Below are positions 11,111 through 22,539 of a DNA stretch of 64,000 bases, piece by piece (the stretch's first letter is position 1; every line of letters begins with the position of its first letter). The DNA is from Pomphorhynchus laevis (taxonomy: Eukaryota; Acanthocephala; Palaeacanthocephala; Echinorhynchida; Pomphorhynchidae). The DNA is taken from the NCBI GenBank assembly GCA_012934845.2, contig WNNJ02001091.1:41232-105231 (forward strand). Reading direction: 5' to 3'. Position numbers and translations under genes: made by a program. The notes under the pieces were generated by a model that was given only the letters and a program-made list of their open reading frames with translations, did not search any database and had not been told where the DNA came from.

Positions 11111-12380
11111 TATCCGACATATTAGATTATGATTTTCATGAATGTTATATACGCTTCTAGTATGTTTATATCCAAAAATTATTTTTCTTATAATAAAATA
11201 ACAACGATATTATATTCCATTTTGTGATTTAAATCATAGAATGCTTTGGTATAGAATGCTTTGTGTCTCATATTTTTAAAACTATTATCCCAAAAATCAT
11301 TTATAAATGGAGCTGCTAGGTTCCTATCTATTAAGTATTAAACTAGCACCTATTGTCAATTAGCCTCTTCGTGGAGCGGTCGAGGCAACGTATGTTCGAT
11401 ATTCGTCGATCAATGGCTAAATAATTGGCCGGCTCGCATTAGCCGTAGGGATTGTCTTTATAATTAATTGCTTATTTTTTCTTTCTGAGCCAAAGTACTA
11501 TTGTTATCACTATTTTACTTTCGTAACAAACCTTTTTAATCCATTTAAGCGATTTGAATCTAATAAATGTTATAGTGCACTATTTTTGCGAACAATTTAC
11601 CAATATCCTAAACAATTATCTGAAATTATGCTTTATCACATTCATACATTTGAAAACGTCAAAATACAATTTTTAAAAGCTACTATTCCAAAAATCATTT
11701 ATTAATGAAATTTAATTTTTGAAATGTACTGATTTTATTCTAATAATTCTAATATTTTTATTTTTTATATAATTGGTTTTCTACTAACAACAACATCAGA
11801 AAACGTTAAACTACATTCCTATTCTAATTTAATTTACCACTGAACATTTTGAATAATAAAAAATATTTTACAACGCAAATGGAAAAAGATATATTTTCGA
11901 TTACAGATTCGCTCGTTATAAATTATAAAGAAATAAATTATAACGTCATAAATTATATCTAGTTATAATTTATGATAGATTATAAATTATATTATATTAA
12001 ATTATAATTAAATGAGATTATAATTTTAAACAATTATCTAATAGTTTGTATTTATAACGATAATTTAAAATTACGATCGCTCATTCTGATTTTGTATTTC
12101 CCGTATCTAATAAAAAGATTGACTATCAATATAATTATTACAAACAACACACGTATCATCTTCATATTAAAGCCACATGGTAATTCCATTTATGCTATCA
12201 ATATTATTTAACGCAATTACTCATTTATAATTTACTTAGAAAGTTTCTAAAGTTTTTTACATTGTGAAACCATCATTTTGTTTATATGAACAAAATGGAT
12301 GCCCTTATGAAAAATTACCCAGAAAACTTTTTTCATCGGAAATAATACCGATCTATTATTTATATATTATAATAATATAT
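11110..12380. other. AT-rich stretch without a recognised gene
   Basis: Very AT-rich, with no supportable coding region. A weakly tRNA-like GC-richer patch at 11360-11480 is discussed among the rejected items. Confidence 0.6.
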
Positions 12381-12381
12381 C

Positions 12382-12500
12382 TTCATTGGTCGGCTTGATA
12401 TTATCCTCGTGTGGTTGTTTAAATCCTATCAGCATCAAGTACTCTGCAATTAGCGTGGGTGAACCTCATCAGCAGTGAGTCCACGCCTACATTTCGTGTT
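12382..12500. repeat. Left direct repeat of the PLE (pLTR-like)
   Basis: Shares CATTGGTCGG, TCAGCATCA, a GTGGGTG block and TCAGCAGTGAG.CCACGCCTAC in the same order as 13951-14092, at roughly 80 percent identity by eye. Confidence 0.6.
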
Positions 12501-12789
12501 TCGGTCATGTTACTGCTTCTGCTGAACTCCTTGTCGCCGAAATGCTGGTTTATATTTGGCTTATATACCAATTAAATCAGCTAACTGAGTCTACGTATTA
12601 AATATAATTATAAAATAAACAAAACATAATAATGCTAAATCAAAATTTAATAATTAAATAATAAAATTAATAATTGTTTTTAGATTTTCTATAATTTAAA
12701 TCAAGTTAAAAAATAAAAATAAAAAATGAAATTTAAAATAAACGTCATTTTTATGAATTGACTAATAAATAACAGACGTTGGATCAGAA

Positions 12790-12880
12790 TAAGAATTAGA
12801 AGTCATCAGTAGGAACTGCTATGCTATTAGGTTTCGGCCCCTAACTCCTCTACCCAACATAGCAGCGGGGCCAAATACAT
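12790..12880 (-). other. Conserved 3' structured segment of PLE (predicted pseudoknot)
   Basis: In sense orientation (minus) the order is GGCCCC, CTGCTATG, GGGGCC, CATAGCAG, so two complementary pairs interleave. The same element is at 23563-23619 (+) and 44850-44910 (-), with decayed versions at 21590-21645 and 46240-46285. Function is unknown; a role in RNA recognition by the RT is inference. Confidence 0.55.
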
Positions 12881-12939
12881 GCTAATGATGTATTTCCTCT
12901 GAAATAACTATCTAGTATCTTATTCTAATGCAAAGTATA

Positions 12940-13788
12940 TTATTTATTATCCATCCATAAAAATTTGCCACTTAAGAGTTTAAATTTATTCTTTATATTA
13001 TTGTGTTGATTTATATATTTTACTATTTTCTGCTTGATGTTATTTTTATAGTAACCTAGTTTAAAATATGTATCTATTAAATTATTTAAATGATTTTGAA
13101 GAAAGCCAATATCATTACATATTGTTGCAATTCTTAAAATTTCATTATTTAATGTATTATATTTTATATTATATGGTATGCATGAATGCTCATGCAAAAA
13201 TATGTTTCTTGTAAATTTAAATATGTCATCTTTACGATATAAATTAATAGTAGTTTTAGTTAATGTTAATTTAATGTTCATATCTAGATATACACCTTCT
13301 TTATCATTAATATTGGTTTTGTTAAGAATAAGGCTTTCTGGATAAATGTGCTCACTAATTGAATAAAAATTATTAGAATTAAATACACATATATCATCAA
13401 TGTATCGAAACATATATTTCATATATTTATATTGTTTAGATTTAGTTTTTACACAGTTATGAACAAATTCATATTCTATAAAGCTTAAAAACAAGTCAGC
13501 TATAATTGGGCTACTATTACCACCCATTGGAACACCTTTTACTTGTCTAAATATAGATGTCCCTACTTTTAAATAATTTTGATTTATCAAAATATTTAAG
13601 GATTCTATTAATTCAATTTTATCCATATATTTATATTTATTTGATGGTTTAATTTTTGTTAGATAGGCGTTATAATTATTATAACATATATATGTATATC
13701 TTTTTCCGAATATAAGGTTAATTAATTTTACTAACGCTTCTTTAATATCTACTAAATCTAGATTTGTATAAAGCGTACTAAATTACAC
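12940..13788 (-). pseudogene. Penelope-like reverse transcriptase, 5'-truncated
   Basis: About 283 codons remain open from FSTLYTNLD at the 5' side (a PLE RT motif) to SGKFLWMDNK at the end. Key RT signatures are VKGVPMGGNSSPIIADLFL (the primer-grip/motif B region), FRYIDDICV (active site YIDD) and ESLILNKTN followed by YLDMNI. GVPMG..SP.IAD and the FSTLYT lead-in are characteristic of PLE-type RTs rather than LINE or LTR RTs. The first methionine, at 13626, is internal to the domain, so it is not a true start. The 228 residues from that methionine are identical, over their shared length, to the copy at 22908-23495. Confidence 0.8.
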
Positions 13789-13950
13789 AATTAATGTGTT
13801 CTATATTTGGTGTGGGCGGTAACTAATATTCGCAATTCGAATCTACCACACACCGATTTTTTATTCCGTTCTTATACGAAATGTTCACTGGACAGTAAAC
13901 CGTAAGCTGTCTTTTTACTATTGTGAATATTGCTTACACGAGCCGTATTA

Positions 13951-14092
13951 CATCATTGGTCGGTTTCATGTTTTCCTCGTATGGTTCTTTCAATCCAATC
14001 AGCATCACTGAACACTACAATCAGTGTGGGTGTACCTTATCAGCAGTGAGGCCACGCCTACGAAATGTAGGCGTGGGCTCACTGCCTACATT
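13951..14092. repeat. Right direct repeat of the PLE with long hairpin
   Basis: Counterpart of 12382-12500. It also contains a strong inverted repeat at about 14037-14090: GCAGTGAG.CCACGCCTAC against GTAGGCGTGG.CTCACTGC, close to 19 bp with a short loop. Confidence 0.6.
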
Positions 14093-14341
14093 ATATATTA
14101 TAATACATATAATATATTGTATGATCAAAAATAGTATAATTTAATAATCATGTAAAAATACTACCAAGTCATTTTTATTAATTTCGTTCTAAATTCCTCC
14201 TTGTGCAAACCCGACTTTAAGAGTTGGTTAAAGTTTAAGCTTATGTATTTAAAAAGGATTATTTATATAGCTCTTTGAATAACGTTTTTCTTTCTCAGTA
14301 ATAATTTTAGGTTATAAAATTTAACTTTTGATGTAAAGTTA

Positions 14342-14578
14342 TTTTTTAAAATTAATGCGAACTCAATTAATGCGAATTCAAAAGTGATTCGAGCAAAATA
14401 GAAAACAGGTTGTTTCTTAATAGATCGAGTAGATAATAAAACGAATAAAAAACGTCTTAAATTTTGGGAGTTAAATTTAATACGTTATTTATTCGTTTTA
14501 TTATCTACTCGATCTATTAAGAAACCTGTTTTCTATTTTGTCCGAATCACTTTTGAATTCGCATTAATTTTAAAAAAT
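14342..14578. repeat. Foldback (MITE-like) palindrome
   Basis: Arms at 14342-14455 and 14482-14578 pair over nearly 95 bp (TTCAAAAGTGATTCG, GATCGAGTAGATAATAAAACG and complements) around a loop of about 26 nt. The left arm carries a 15-nt internal duplication and a 3-nt insertion. No coding capacity. It could be a non-autonomous DNA transposon; no clear target duplication was identified. Confidence 0.75.
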
Positions 14579-14579
14579 A

Positions 14580-14985
14580 ATGTTTTGCTTGTGTGAATTA
14601 TACAAAAGCATAAACGTTTTGCAATGTATAAATTAAATAAATATTTAATTCTGAAAATTATTACAAACATTTCATAAAATGTTTGTAATAATTATGTATT
14701 GAATAATAATTATAAAAAAAATTTACACCTAAAATTTTAAAATTAAAATACACTATAAAAACATAATATTAATATCATTAATATTATATAGATCGTTTTT
14801 GATAGTTATTAATATTTTTATTGTTTAATAAGAATATAAAAAAATCTTTAAAACAAATTTAAAGATTGGTTTTAAAAACTTACCTTTTGGGAGAATTTTG
14901 ATTCGCTAAAGTTCTTGATGCCCACGTCAAACTCGTAGTGTAACGATGTTTTCTTCATAAGCTCTCAAAAAATCGCCATTATTAA
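14580..14985. other. AT-rich spacer
   Basis: No gene seen. It contains a perfect short palindrome near 14657-14692 (ATTATTACAAACATTT and its complement). Confidence 0.6.
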
Positions 14986-15106
14986 ATAAATGATTCTTTT
15001 AACATACAAAAAATTAAAAAGAAAATAACAGGGATCACAAAAATTTAAGTCATCTTCGTACATCATAACTTCCTCTTCTTGAAGTCTTCTCCCATTTCTT
15101 ATGGCC

Positions 15107-17562
15107 TCAGATCCAGGGGGATCTGAGCCCCACCCAACCGATCCAACACGCCGCTTTTCGAGTGAACCACCCGTAGTCTTTCACCCCCGAAGAATCCAAT
15201 CGGCGCGGACTATGCTGGGTAAACGAGAGACAAGGAGCTCGTTCTTTTCGAGAGGACCTCCTCTTTAAACGAGAGGAGGTCCTCTCGAAAAGAAGACTAA
15301 TCCCGAGATAGCCCAAGTGCCTCAAAGGCGCACCTGGGTTTTCCCATTCAACGACAGATGCTGGGCCCGTGTCAGGGCCTATATAGCTATCTTCAGATAC
15401 GTTTAAGTCTATCCAGGTCGGCTTTCGCCGACCAGTTCACCGAAACGGTGAACCCCAGGTATTTTACTCGATTTGTGAAGGTAGGGAGTAGTTCTGAGGC
15501 AAATATGGAGGAGAGCGCAGAGAGTGCTAGTCTCTTAAGTTTTTGCTTCGTCGCAGGGGAGCCATGAAAGACAACCACCTGCGATTTAGCTGAGTTTAGA
15601 ATAAGATTAGACTTGGGTAACTGGTCTTTTAATCTTAAAAAGAAACGGCTGATTTCAGAGACTACGTTCTTACACATGCGTCCAGAGAACAGGGCTGTGG
15701 TGTCATCAGCGTACACCACTAGACGTTGATCACGTTTGAACATTTTGAACAGATTGATGGAAGCAGCAACATATAAGATAGGAGAAAGGGGAACCTTGAG
15801 GCACACCCGTAATAGGGTAGAACTGACGCGCATCAGGGTCATCATCATAGTAAAATCGCTTGGTGTACAGCAGTATCTCCACCCTGTTAACAATTCTCGC
15901 AGGCAACCGGAGGGACCTGAGAGAAGAGATCCCAAAATGAATAGAGATTCGGTCAAATGCAGCAGAAAAATCAAGGAAAACAGCCACAACTAGGCGATGG
16001 CTATTCTCCCGACAAAATTGCTCCACCTCACCTACTGCTGAATGAACCAAGCGACCTTTGATGAACCCATGGAAACCAGGTGTGATTAGATTTCGCTTAC
16101 ATAGATAAATGCGGATTCTACGCACAAGCGCTTTTTCGTGGATCGAAACAAGGGAATTTTGAATCGAAATGGGCCGCAGGTCTTTAGGACAAGAGACCGG
16201 ATATTTCTTAGGTAAAAAATTCTTTTACTAACATTGATGCCGGCCAGATTGGATGGAGTGGCTAATAGCATTGTGACGGCCACCTCCCTTCTTTGATCGG
16301 CTGTCAAAAGCTGACATACACGAGAAGAGAGTGGAGCGACGGAATTGGAGGTGCCCTGTAGAGGCCCCCAGGCGTTGAGAATATCTGGCACAGATAAGTC
16401 TCTACTCCTGAAGTCTCCCTAGAGCGGGAATGGTTGCGGTGATTGCGTGGCACCATAATTATGTAGGGCTAGTGACTCCTCCAAAACTTTGTCAAGGCCT
16501 ATACTACCGATCCATCACACAGCCCTATCCCTACAGCAAACAAACTTCTCCTTTTTGAATATCTTCCAGAAGGAAGACTGAGAAGAGTTAAGACGAGCGA
16601 TACTCGCCCTTTCCCTACTCAGCTAGAACCAGTATGTGGTGCGCCAGTATTCGTTCGAGAGAGTATGTTTAGCATAAGAAGAGAGAAGGGAGGTTAAATA
16701 GTTTAGTTAAGACCTTGAGTTTAATCGGAGTGGGACTGAAAATGCGACCTGTATAGGTTGTCGAAAGAAACGCGGTAGCTTGCGAAGAGAGATAGGAGTT
16801 AAATTCGCTTAAACTCTCATTACCAATTCGGGGAAAGCTTTGGATGGCTGCCTGGAAGAAAGCCACTCTGATCGGATTAAAGTGGAATCTTCTACGAAGC
16901 AGCGTATCCTCCTCTATCCCCTAATGAATTAGATCATGAGAGGTGGACAGATGTTGACGCGATTGCTCCGTACAGAGAGGTTTAAACAACCACCTCTCAT
17001 GTAGCAATAGTAAGTCGAGGAGTGAATTCGTTAATGTCCAATGAAAGGTTGGGGACAGTGGTTTATGAATAAGATAACCGTTCCTGGCTCTGCGGAGTGC
17101 TGCATTAATCCAACGAACAGTTCTATCGTTGAAGTCACCTAGTACCATGTCATAGCCGCCGTCAATAATCCCATCCAGAAGGTCACGGTTCTTGTGAATA
17201 TCCCCTGGACGAATGTAAACGTTGACAAGACTGAGGGGTTTACCGTTCTTAACGAGTGACACTACTAGACAAGACAGGGCTAAACAAGAGTAGTTTATCA
17301 AGAGGGAAGATCTTAAAGAACACTTAACTAAGGTCAAGAATCCTTGAGAAGAAGATGAGTGAGGCGGGATTATGTATGGAGTAAAGTTGGAATATATGTG
17401 CTTAGGGATAAATTGAGTAATGTCCTGAGGGAGACGGATAGACCGCGTCTCCTTAAGGACTATAAGATCTGCGTCTCTTCCAGATAAAAGTCTAAGGGCA
17501 GAAGCATTTTCCGAATTCTACTGAAGAATATTCAGTGGAAAAGGCTCAGGCTTACTCACCAT
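15107..17562 (-). pseudogene. Family A ORF2: endonuclease-reverse transcriptase (copy 2)
   Basis: The start at 17562 (MVSKPEPF) matches the start of copy 1. The endonuclease part includes MVLGDFNDRTVRW and TSHDLIH. The RT part includes FLDFSAAFDRI, GVPQGSP and VVYADDTTALFSG, with the C-terminal SRVKYLGF-type sequence present as NRVKYLGFTVSVNWSAK. Frame changes fall after the endonuclease (about 16920), near 16210 and near 15780, and stops occur early, for example within the LNILQ.NS segment. It is more decayed than copy 1. Confidence 0.85.
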
Positions 17563-17700
17563 TGTGTTAAATTAGTTGGCAGGGAGATGCCAACCTAGAC
17601 AGAGCTAGGTGCAAGAGGGCTACCCCCCCCCCTTGCCACTAGCACCGTCCAGGGTCGGACCCCCAGGCGGTATCTTCATTTCCTGAGGAGGCCTTAGACT

Positions 17701-18755
17701 TCAACAATTTTCTGATCTTGAGAGGATCTTAGGCGTGCCCCCGAGTGAGGAGACGAGTGACATACAAAAAGCTTGTAGTTCACTAATAATCATTATCTTC
17801 TGGTTAGCCAGAAGATGTATAATGTCATTATTTGACATCCGATCTGGAGCGGCAGCGGCAGAGTACGATTTCGTAATCGGCTTTGAAAATCTCTGTCTGT
17901 AGGCTTTAAACAGGGTGCATTTTTTCGACCAAGCGGGGTGCACTCTCCCACAGTTGACACAATAAGGTGTGGCAAGGCATTTGTCGTTGCTAGCCGGGTG
18001 CGGACAGTCACCCTTGCCACAAACATTACAAACAGAGAAATTAGAACAGGTGAAGGACCAGTGCCCCCAGCCGTGACATTTTTGGCAATGAGGGTAGGTG
18101 AGGGTGTCCTCACTAATTAGCAAGAATTTCAGATTGAATCCCAAAAAGGGATTAACTGTTGAAGCGGCAAGAATGTGCCCGTTGTCTAGATCCGTCTCAG
18201 CAAAGGCAATTGGGAGCGAGTCGCCGCCTTTACCCAGTACTTGTCTGATTGAAGAAAGTTTGAACTGTTTTTTAATTGATCAATATCATTGTCAGAATTG
18301 AACGAAGGAAAATTAGAAATTTTTAAAGTACATCTTAGCGGCAAATAGTTATAGTACCAATAGTAGATAGATTAGTGGAAAATAATTTTTATGTAATCCA
18401 CGAGTATTTCACCATTAGCAAAGGAGACCCTGAGTGTACTCTCGAGGGTTTTAACAGAGTTAAATAAAACTCTATTCCTAGTAATCATGGCGAAATCTCG
18501 AAGAAACGTGCCAAATAAGGCGTGTTTTTGAAAAGGTTTTGTTGCTTTTATTACACATAAATGTGCTAGTTTAGGAACAGGAGGGATGTAATCCTCCACA
18601 CCATGTTTAGAGTAACAAAAATCACTAACCTTGCCATTTCCAGAATCTTTTTCAGAAGGAATACTTACTTCGCCTTGAGAAATAGTTGACTTTCCAGAAA
18701 AATCCGCTGTTGAATTGCAGCAATGGAAATCATTTGAATGCTCCGACGTGCACAT
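17701..18755 (-). pseudogene. Family A ORF1: CCHC protein (copy 2)
   Basis: The start at 18755 (MCTSEHSND) is the first ATG of the family A sequence. It continues through PPVPKLAHL, LFGTFLRDFA and VLFNSVKT, then NPFLGFNLKF and three cysteine-rich knuckles at about 18085-17890: CQKCHGWGHWSFTC (C-x2-C-x4-H-x4-C), CNVCGKGDC and CVNCGRVHPAWSKKC. A helical tail with DRMSNNDIIHLL follows. There is one frame change near 18150-18370 between the two halves. The knuckles bind nucleic acid in this family. Confidence 0.85.
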
Positions 18756-18789
18756 TTTGCGTTGTATCCCTATTTTTGATTTTGATCGT

Positions 18790-19120
18790 TTGATTTCAAT
18801 CTATTTAAAAGTTGCCGGTGTCACAATCAATATCAAGTAACGAGCAAATTGATTTAAATATACCTTTAAATGATTAGAGAAGTGACAGTGAAGAGCAAAT
18901 TGATTTAAATAATCAGAGAAAACGTTAGGTACATAACATAAATTTCTATTTACAACACGAAGCAAAATCTGAATCTGTCTAAACCGAATTAGGTAATCTC
19001 AAGAGAAATTTTAAAAAGACTAAAAATGTCATTTTTCCCAATGAAAACAGCGGTCCTCTTAGTTACAAAATCGGATCATCATCCGACTAAATATTATTAA
19101 AAAAATATAAAAAAAAACAA
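18790..19120. other. No gene recognised
   Basis: AT-rich spacer between LINE copy 2 and the fragment at 19124. A short repeat of TGATTTAAAT occurs at 18850-18920. Confidence 0.5.
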
Positions 19121-19123
19121 AAA

Positions 19124-19459
19124 TTACAAATAATAAATTGTGTCTAAGTCTTGTCTATCGCTCGTCCACTCAACCGTGCCCAGAACGCAACTAGCACTAC
19201 CGCGTTGGATGGCAACGCTCAGCCTCTGCAGCAAGAAATCCGTGGACCTCCGCTCTCCTGTCACTGCTGCTATCCGCCGACTTATTTCGTGCATTAGGCC
19301 TTCCACCTCTGGTCCCAACTCACTAAGCGTTTCCACGGCGACCGGCACAAAATTGTAGATCGGTGTCCGGCAGGCGTATTCGCTGCGTTTCTCGTCCTCT
19401 GCTTCACTCGCTAGCGCTTTCGGTGCGGTCACAGCTGTATTTAGATGACTCGGTGCCAA
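19124..19459 (-). pseudogene. Possible C-terminal tail of a transposon-associated ORF
   Basis: An open frame of 111 codons, GC-richer than its surroundings, containing YNFVPVAVETL, ISRRIAAVTGE, LLQRLSVAIQRG and SCVLGT. From memory this resembles a conserved C-terminal domain (FV.VAVETLG...RRI...TG..R...FL.QRLSVAIQRGN) found next to transposon-like ORFs in many animals. I cannot name the element. No upstream coding part is seen. It is probably an orphan fragment. Confidence 0.4.
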
Positions 19460-19699
19460 GGATTTTTTTAAATGCTATTAGATTTTTTTCATTGAGAAAA
19501 AGCCGGCGACTATATTCAAAAATTTATATTCATATTTATAGATGTTGAATAAAGCCTTAATTACGATTTAAAGATATTTATTTACATGTAGCAGGACTTC
19601 TAAACAATCATTCAGCCAACCAGGTTAGTAATTGCAACTTATCATTTCATACTCTGTAAATACATTCAATTAAATGTAAAATCTGATAACGACACGTGT

Positions 19700-20000
19700 C
19701 ACAGTTTTCCAGGAAACGTTTTCTTTGTTCATTTATTACGACTAATAGACGTCGTATTTACATTTTTGTCAGATTTACGTATTTAGAATCTTATTTGCAA
19801 CTAATATTAAAATATTATAATTTCGATAAGGATTTAAATGGGTCGAACGAATACAAACCAATAACAGCAACTATAAAATTAAATAACATATAACATGATC
19901 TAAAAGATAATGATCTTGCTGATCTCAAAGCTAAATATGATCTTGAAAACTTACATTTCATAAAAATCAGAGATGAATCTACCGATGGATTTTAAATAAC
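19700..20000 (+). pseudogene. Decayed LINE family A-like ORF1 fragment
   Basis: The plus strand encodes EYKPITATIKLNNI, then DLADLKAKYDL and FIKIRDES. This lines up with NFKPIQATIKITNF and INYLMKTYKL of the copy 1 ORF1, so it is a diverged relative of family A. A stop follows the LNNI segment. The upstream part (about 19700-19830) is aligned only weakly. Confidence 0.5.
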
Positions 20001-20289
20001 TGATTAAAAAACTGATTAAAGATGATATACTCTAACGTATCAACATCGCCAAAAGTGTTGGAAATTAGGCTTAAAATGTTCTAAAGTGCAACTTTGACCC
20101 ATATGAAAGCACGGGAAACCCATTTTCGCACATAAATGTTTCTCCGCCACAATTGTAAAATAATGCATCCTTCATTTTCCACGAAACGCCAGCTATTCAT
20201 ACACTATACGGATTATATCTAAAAACTTCTATTCAAACTCTGCCGTTTCTGCTAATCCACAACCTGAGCATACCAATGGCAGTAGTCTC

Positions 20290-20520
20290 ATGCGTTATAT
20301 TAGCTCACACTTAAATGAGAATTACAAGCTAACTCGACAGATTCAATTCAACACTATATGTTCGATGCACCCTACATTCTCAAACAACATATCAACTAAC
20401 ATATATTTTAAGCCATCTAACTCCCCAAATAAAGATAATATAAATATTAAATGCACCGAAATAGACGTAACTGTCAAAGGAGAGAGATATATTTTTCACG
20501 TCAGTTTCGCACCTAAGTAA
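20290..20520 (+). other. Short open frame, unrecognised
   Basis: 76 codons beginning MRYISSHLNENYKL and ending VSFAPK. No motif is recognised. It lies downstream of the family A-like ORF1 fragment and may be more of the same element, too diverged to align by eye. Confidence 0.2.
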
Positions 20521-21480
20521 CACCAAGACAACATGAACTAGTAAACCTAAGGCACGAATGGTGAAGAAGAGTTTTGACCATATTACTCACAGACTTGCTG
20601 GGGCTTTTGTTTATCCTTATACTTAATCCTACGTAATAGTAGTTAGCCTTACCCCATTATTCTTGTCTTCAGTGCAATTCTGGAGGTGCTTGTACCCTTA
20701 GACTTTTGACGCTCAAAATGCAGATGCTATTGCCATTCAGGACTGTCAGGATATCACTTGATTTTTACCAAAGTACAATCACCGTCTATGCTCGGTACAT
20801 TATCCCCTTTTAAATTTCGTTTCATCTCAAGATCTTAAGATCGTATTTGAATGCGTTTTTGACCTAATCTCCTGTTGGGACTCCTGATTCAACTAAATAA
20901 ATTAAGCGGTACTCATTTATTTATAAAAGGCAAATTTATAAAATTTGCCTTTTATAAAAGGCATATTAAGTTTTTTTTTATTGTTTTATAAAAGGCTTAT
21001 TAGAATCATAAAATATGTTTTTTTTATCACTATGCAAATCACAATGTATTAATGATAATCCAACAAAAAACTCTTAACTAAAATTTTAATAATCCTTGTT
21101 TCCAATTGGTAAAATAATTTGTTTGAGCAAACGTGTTTCGCACGACGGAAGTCAAAGGTTAGAGCTTATAGTAGCAATTTTCAGATACAATTAGAAGAAA
21201 TTAGATTTTTATTATAAATAAACTAATATCATAAATAAATTAATAATAATATAATAAATAATATTATATATTATATATAATATTATATAATATTTTATAT
21301 ATTATATATAATAAAATAATAAATATTATATTATATATAATATAATATTATAAATAATAATTTATTATATATAATAAATAATAATATAATACAAATAAAT
21401 TTTTGTTATACAATTAGAGAAATGTGTATTTTGTACTATATATAAATTAAAAAATAAATATTTATATCTTAAAAATTAAT
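20520..21480. other. Non-coding stretch with AT-rich microsatellite
   Basis: No gene seen. 21235-21400 is almost pure A/T with ATA/TAT runs. A small palindrome sits near 20931-20975 (GGCAAATTTATAAAATTTGCC). Confidence 0.6.
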
Positions 21481-21489
21481 ATAATTTAA

Positions 21490-22465
21490 ATTTGCACAAA
21501 GTAAAAATTTTAAAAACATCAGATTTTGTGAATCGATTAACACAATATACCATGCATCAAAAGAAGATTACAAGCGATCTGGAAGAACTGCTATGCTATC
21601 AGGTTTCAGCCTCTATTCATCAACCCAGCATAGCAGTGAGACAAGTTTTTTTGCAAACAATGAATTTTCTCTGATGTAATTTGATTATCTAGTATAATAT
21701 TTTATTTAACACTGAGAATATTTATTACTATCCATTGATAAAAAATTTTACTAAAGATTTTAAATATATATTTTAGTGATCTTTAAAGAATAAAAGAATC
21801 TTTTAACCAGTGGTTAAAAGTTTTTTTGTTATAACTACTCACAATGAGCCACTGACGAAGCCGTAACGCAGCGAAAGCTTTGGCAATATGTAATAACTAA
21901 CTCTGCCGTTGAACTTTTGCCTTTGAACTTTTGCATTGATCTACCTTTGAACTTTTGCATCATCACATATTATGGAAATTCTTAAAATTTCATTTTTAAT
22001 GTATTATGAATATGGTATGCAGAAATGCTCATGCAAAAATATGTTTCTTGTAAATTGAAATATGTCATCTTACGATGTAAATTAATTGTTCTTTAAATTG
22101 ATGATGATTAATAAATATTAATTTAATTATTTAAATGATTTTGAAGAAAGCCAATATCATTACATATTATAACAATTAAAATTTCATTATTTAATGTATT
22201 ATATTTTATATTATATGGTATGCATGAATGCTCATGCAAAAATATGTTTCTTGTAAATTTAAATATGTCATCTTTACGATATAAATTAATAGTAGTTTTA
22301 GTTAATGTTAATTTAATGTTCATGTCTAGATATATAACTTCTTTATCATCAATATTGGTTTTATTACCAATGAGGCTACCTGGATAAATTTGTTCACTTA
22401 TTGATTAAAAATTATTAGAGTTAAATACACATATATCATCAATGTATCGAAACATATATTTCTTC
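21490..22465 (-). mobile_element. Decayed Penelope-like element pieces
   Basis: Minus-strand PLE of the same family as 12.9 kb. It includes the 3' structured segment (21590-21645), the RT C-terminus (21700-21775), an interruption (21780-21965), a partial RT piece (21966-22090) and a second, overlapping RT piece (22123-22465). The last two cover the same RT region (HEHSCIPYNIKYNTLNNEI), so part of the RT is present twice in tandem. Confidence 0.7.
21847..21884 (+). other. Hammerhead-like motif (degenerate)
   Basis: CTGACGA at 21852-21858, a GCCG...CGCAGC segment that would form an imperfect stem II, and GAAA at 21873-21876. Flanking GCCA and TGGC could pair as stem I. It fits the CUGANGA...GAAA hammerhead core, but stem II is bulged. 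It lies within the insert in the PLE remnant. Confidence 0.35.
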
Positions 22466-22539
22466 TTTATATAATTTAGATTTATATTAAAAAATAAAAT
22501 TTATAATTTATATAATTAACTATAATTTATATCATAATA

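Larger units (their letters stand above)
12382..14092 (-). mobile_element. Penelope-like element with flanking direct repeats
   Basis: Minus-strand PLE: RT at 13788-12940, then a conserved 3' segment (12935-12565). It is bracketed by direct repeats of about 115-140 bp at 12382-12500 and 13951-14092. PLEs commonly carry such LTR-like direct repeats (pLTRs) as a by-product of tandem insertion. The N-terminal RT part and any GIY-YIG endonuclease are missing here. Confidence 0.65.
14990..18790 (-). mobile_element. LINE family A, near full-length copy 2
   Basis: Second long copy, same layout as copy 1: ORF1 at 18755-17701, ORF2 at 17562-15107, and a 3' end near 14990-15060 with an AATAAT-rich tail. 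It is broken by several stops and frame changes. A 23-bp palindrome at 15242-15294 replaces sequence present in the other copies. Confidence 0.87.

Noticed and set aside
11360-11480. tRNA-like patch (AGCGGTCGAGGC and TTCGATATTCG)
   Set aside because: Box-like sequences are imperfect and no cloverleaf with an anticodon arm could be drawn. It may be an old SINE piece but cannot be supported.
12450-12540. Possible hammerhead ribozyme in the left PLE direct repeat (CTGATGAG and CGAAAC on the minus strand)
   Set aside because: The two boxes occur in the order GAAA then CTGATGA, with at most a four-pair stem (GACC/GGTT) between them. The right repeat has CTGATAAGG, so the core is not conserved.
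13809-13856. tRNA 3'-half-like hairpin (GGTGTGG...TTCGAATC...CCACACACC)
   Set aside because: It is too short for a tRNA and lacks D and anticodon arms. A chance or decayed stem-loop is as likely.
21235-21400. Possible origin-like or regulatory AT-rich palindromes
   Set aside because: Nearly pure A/T sequence makes such palindromes expected by chance.
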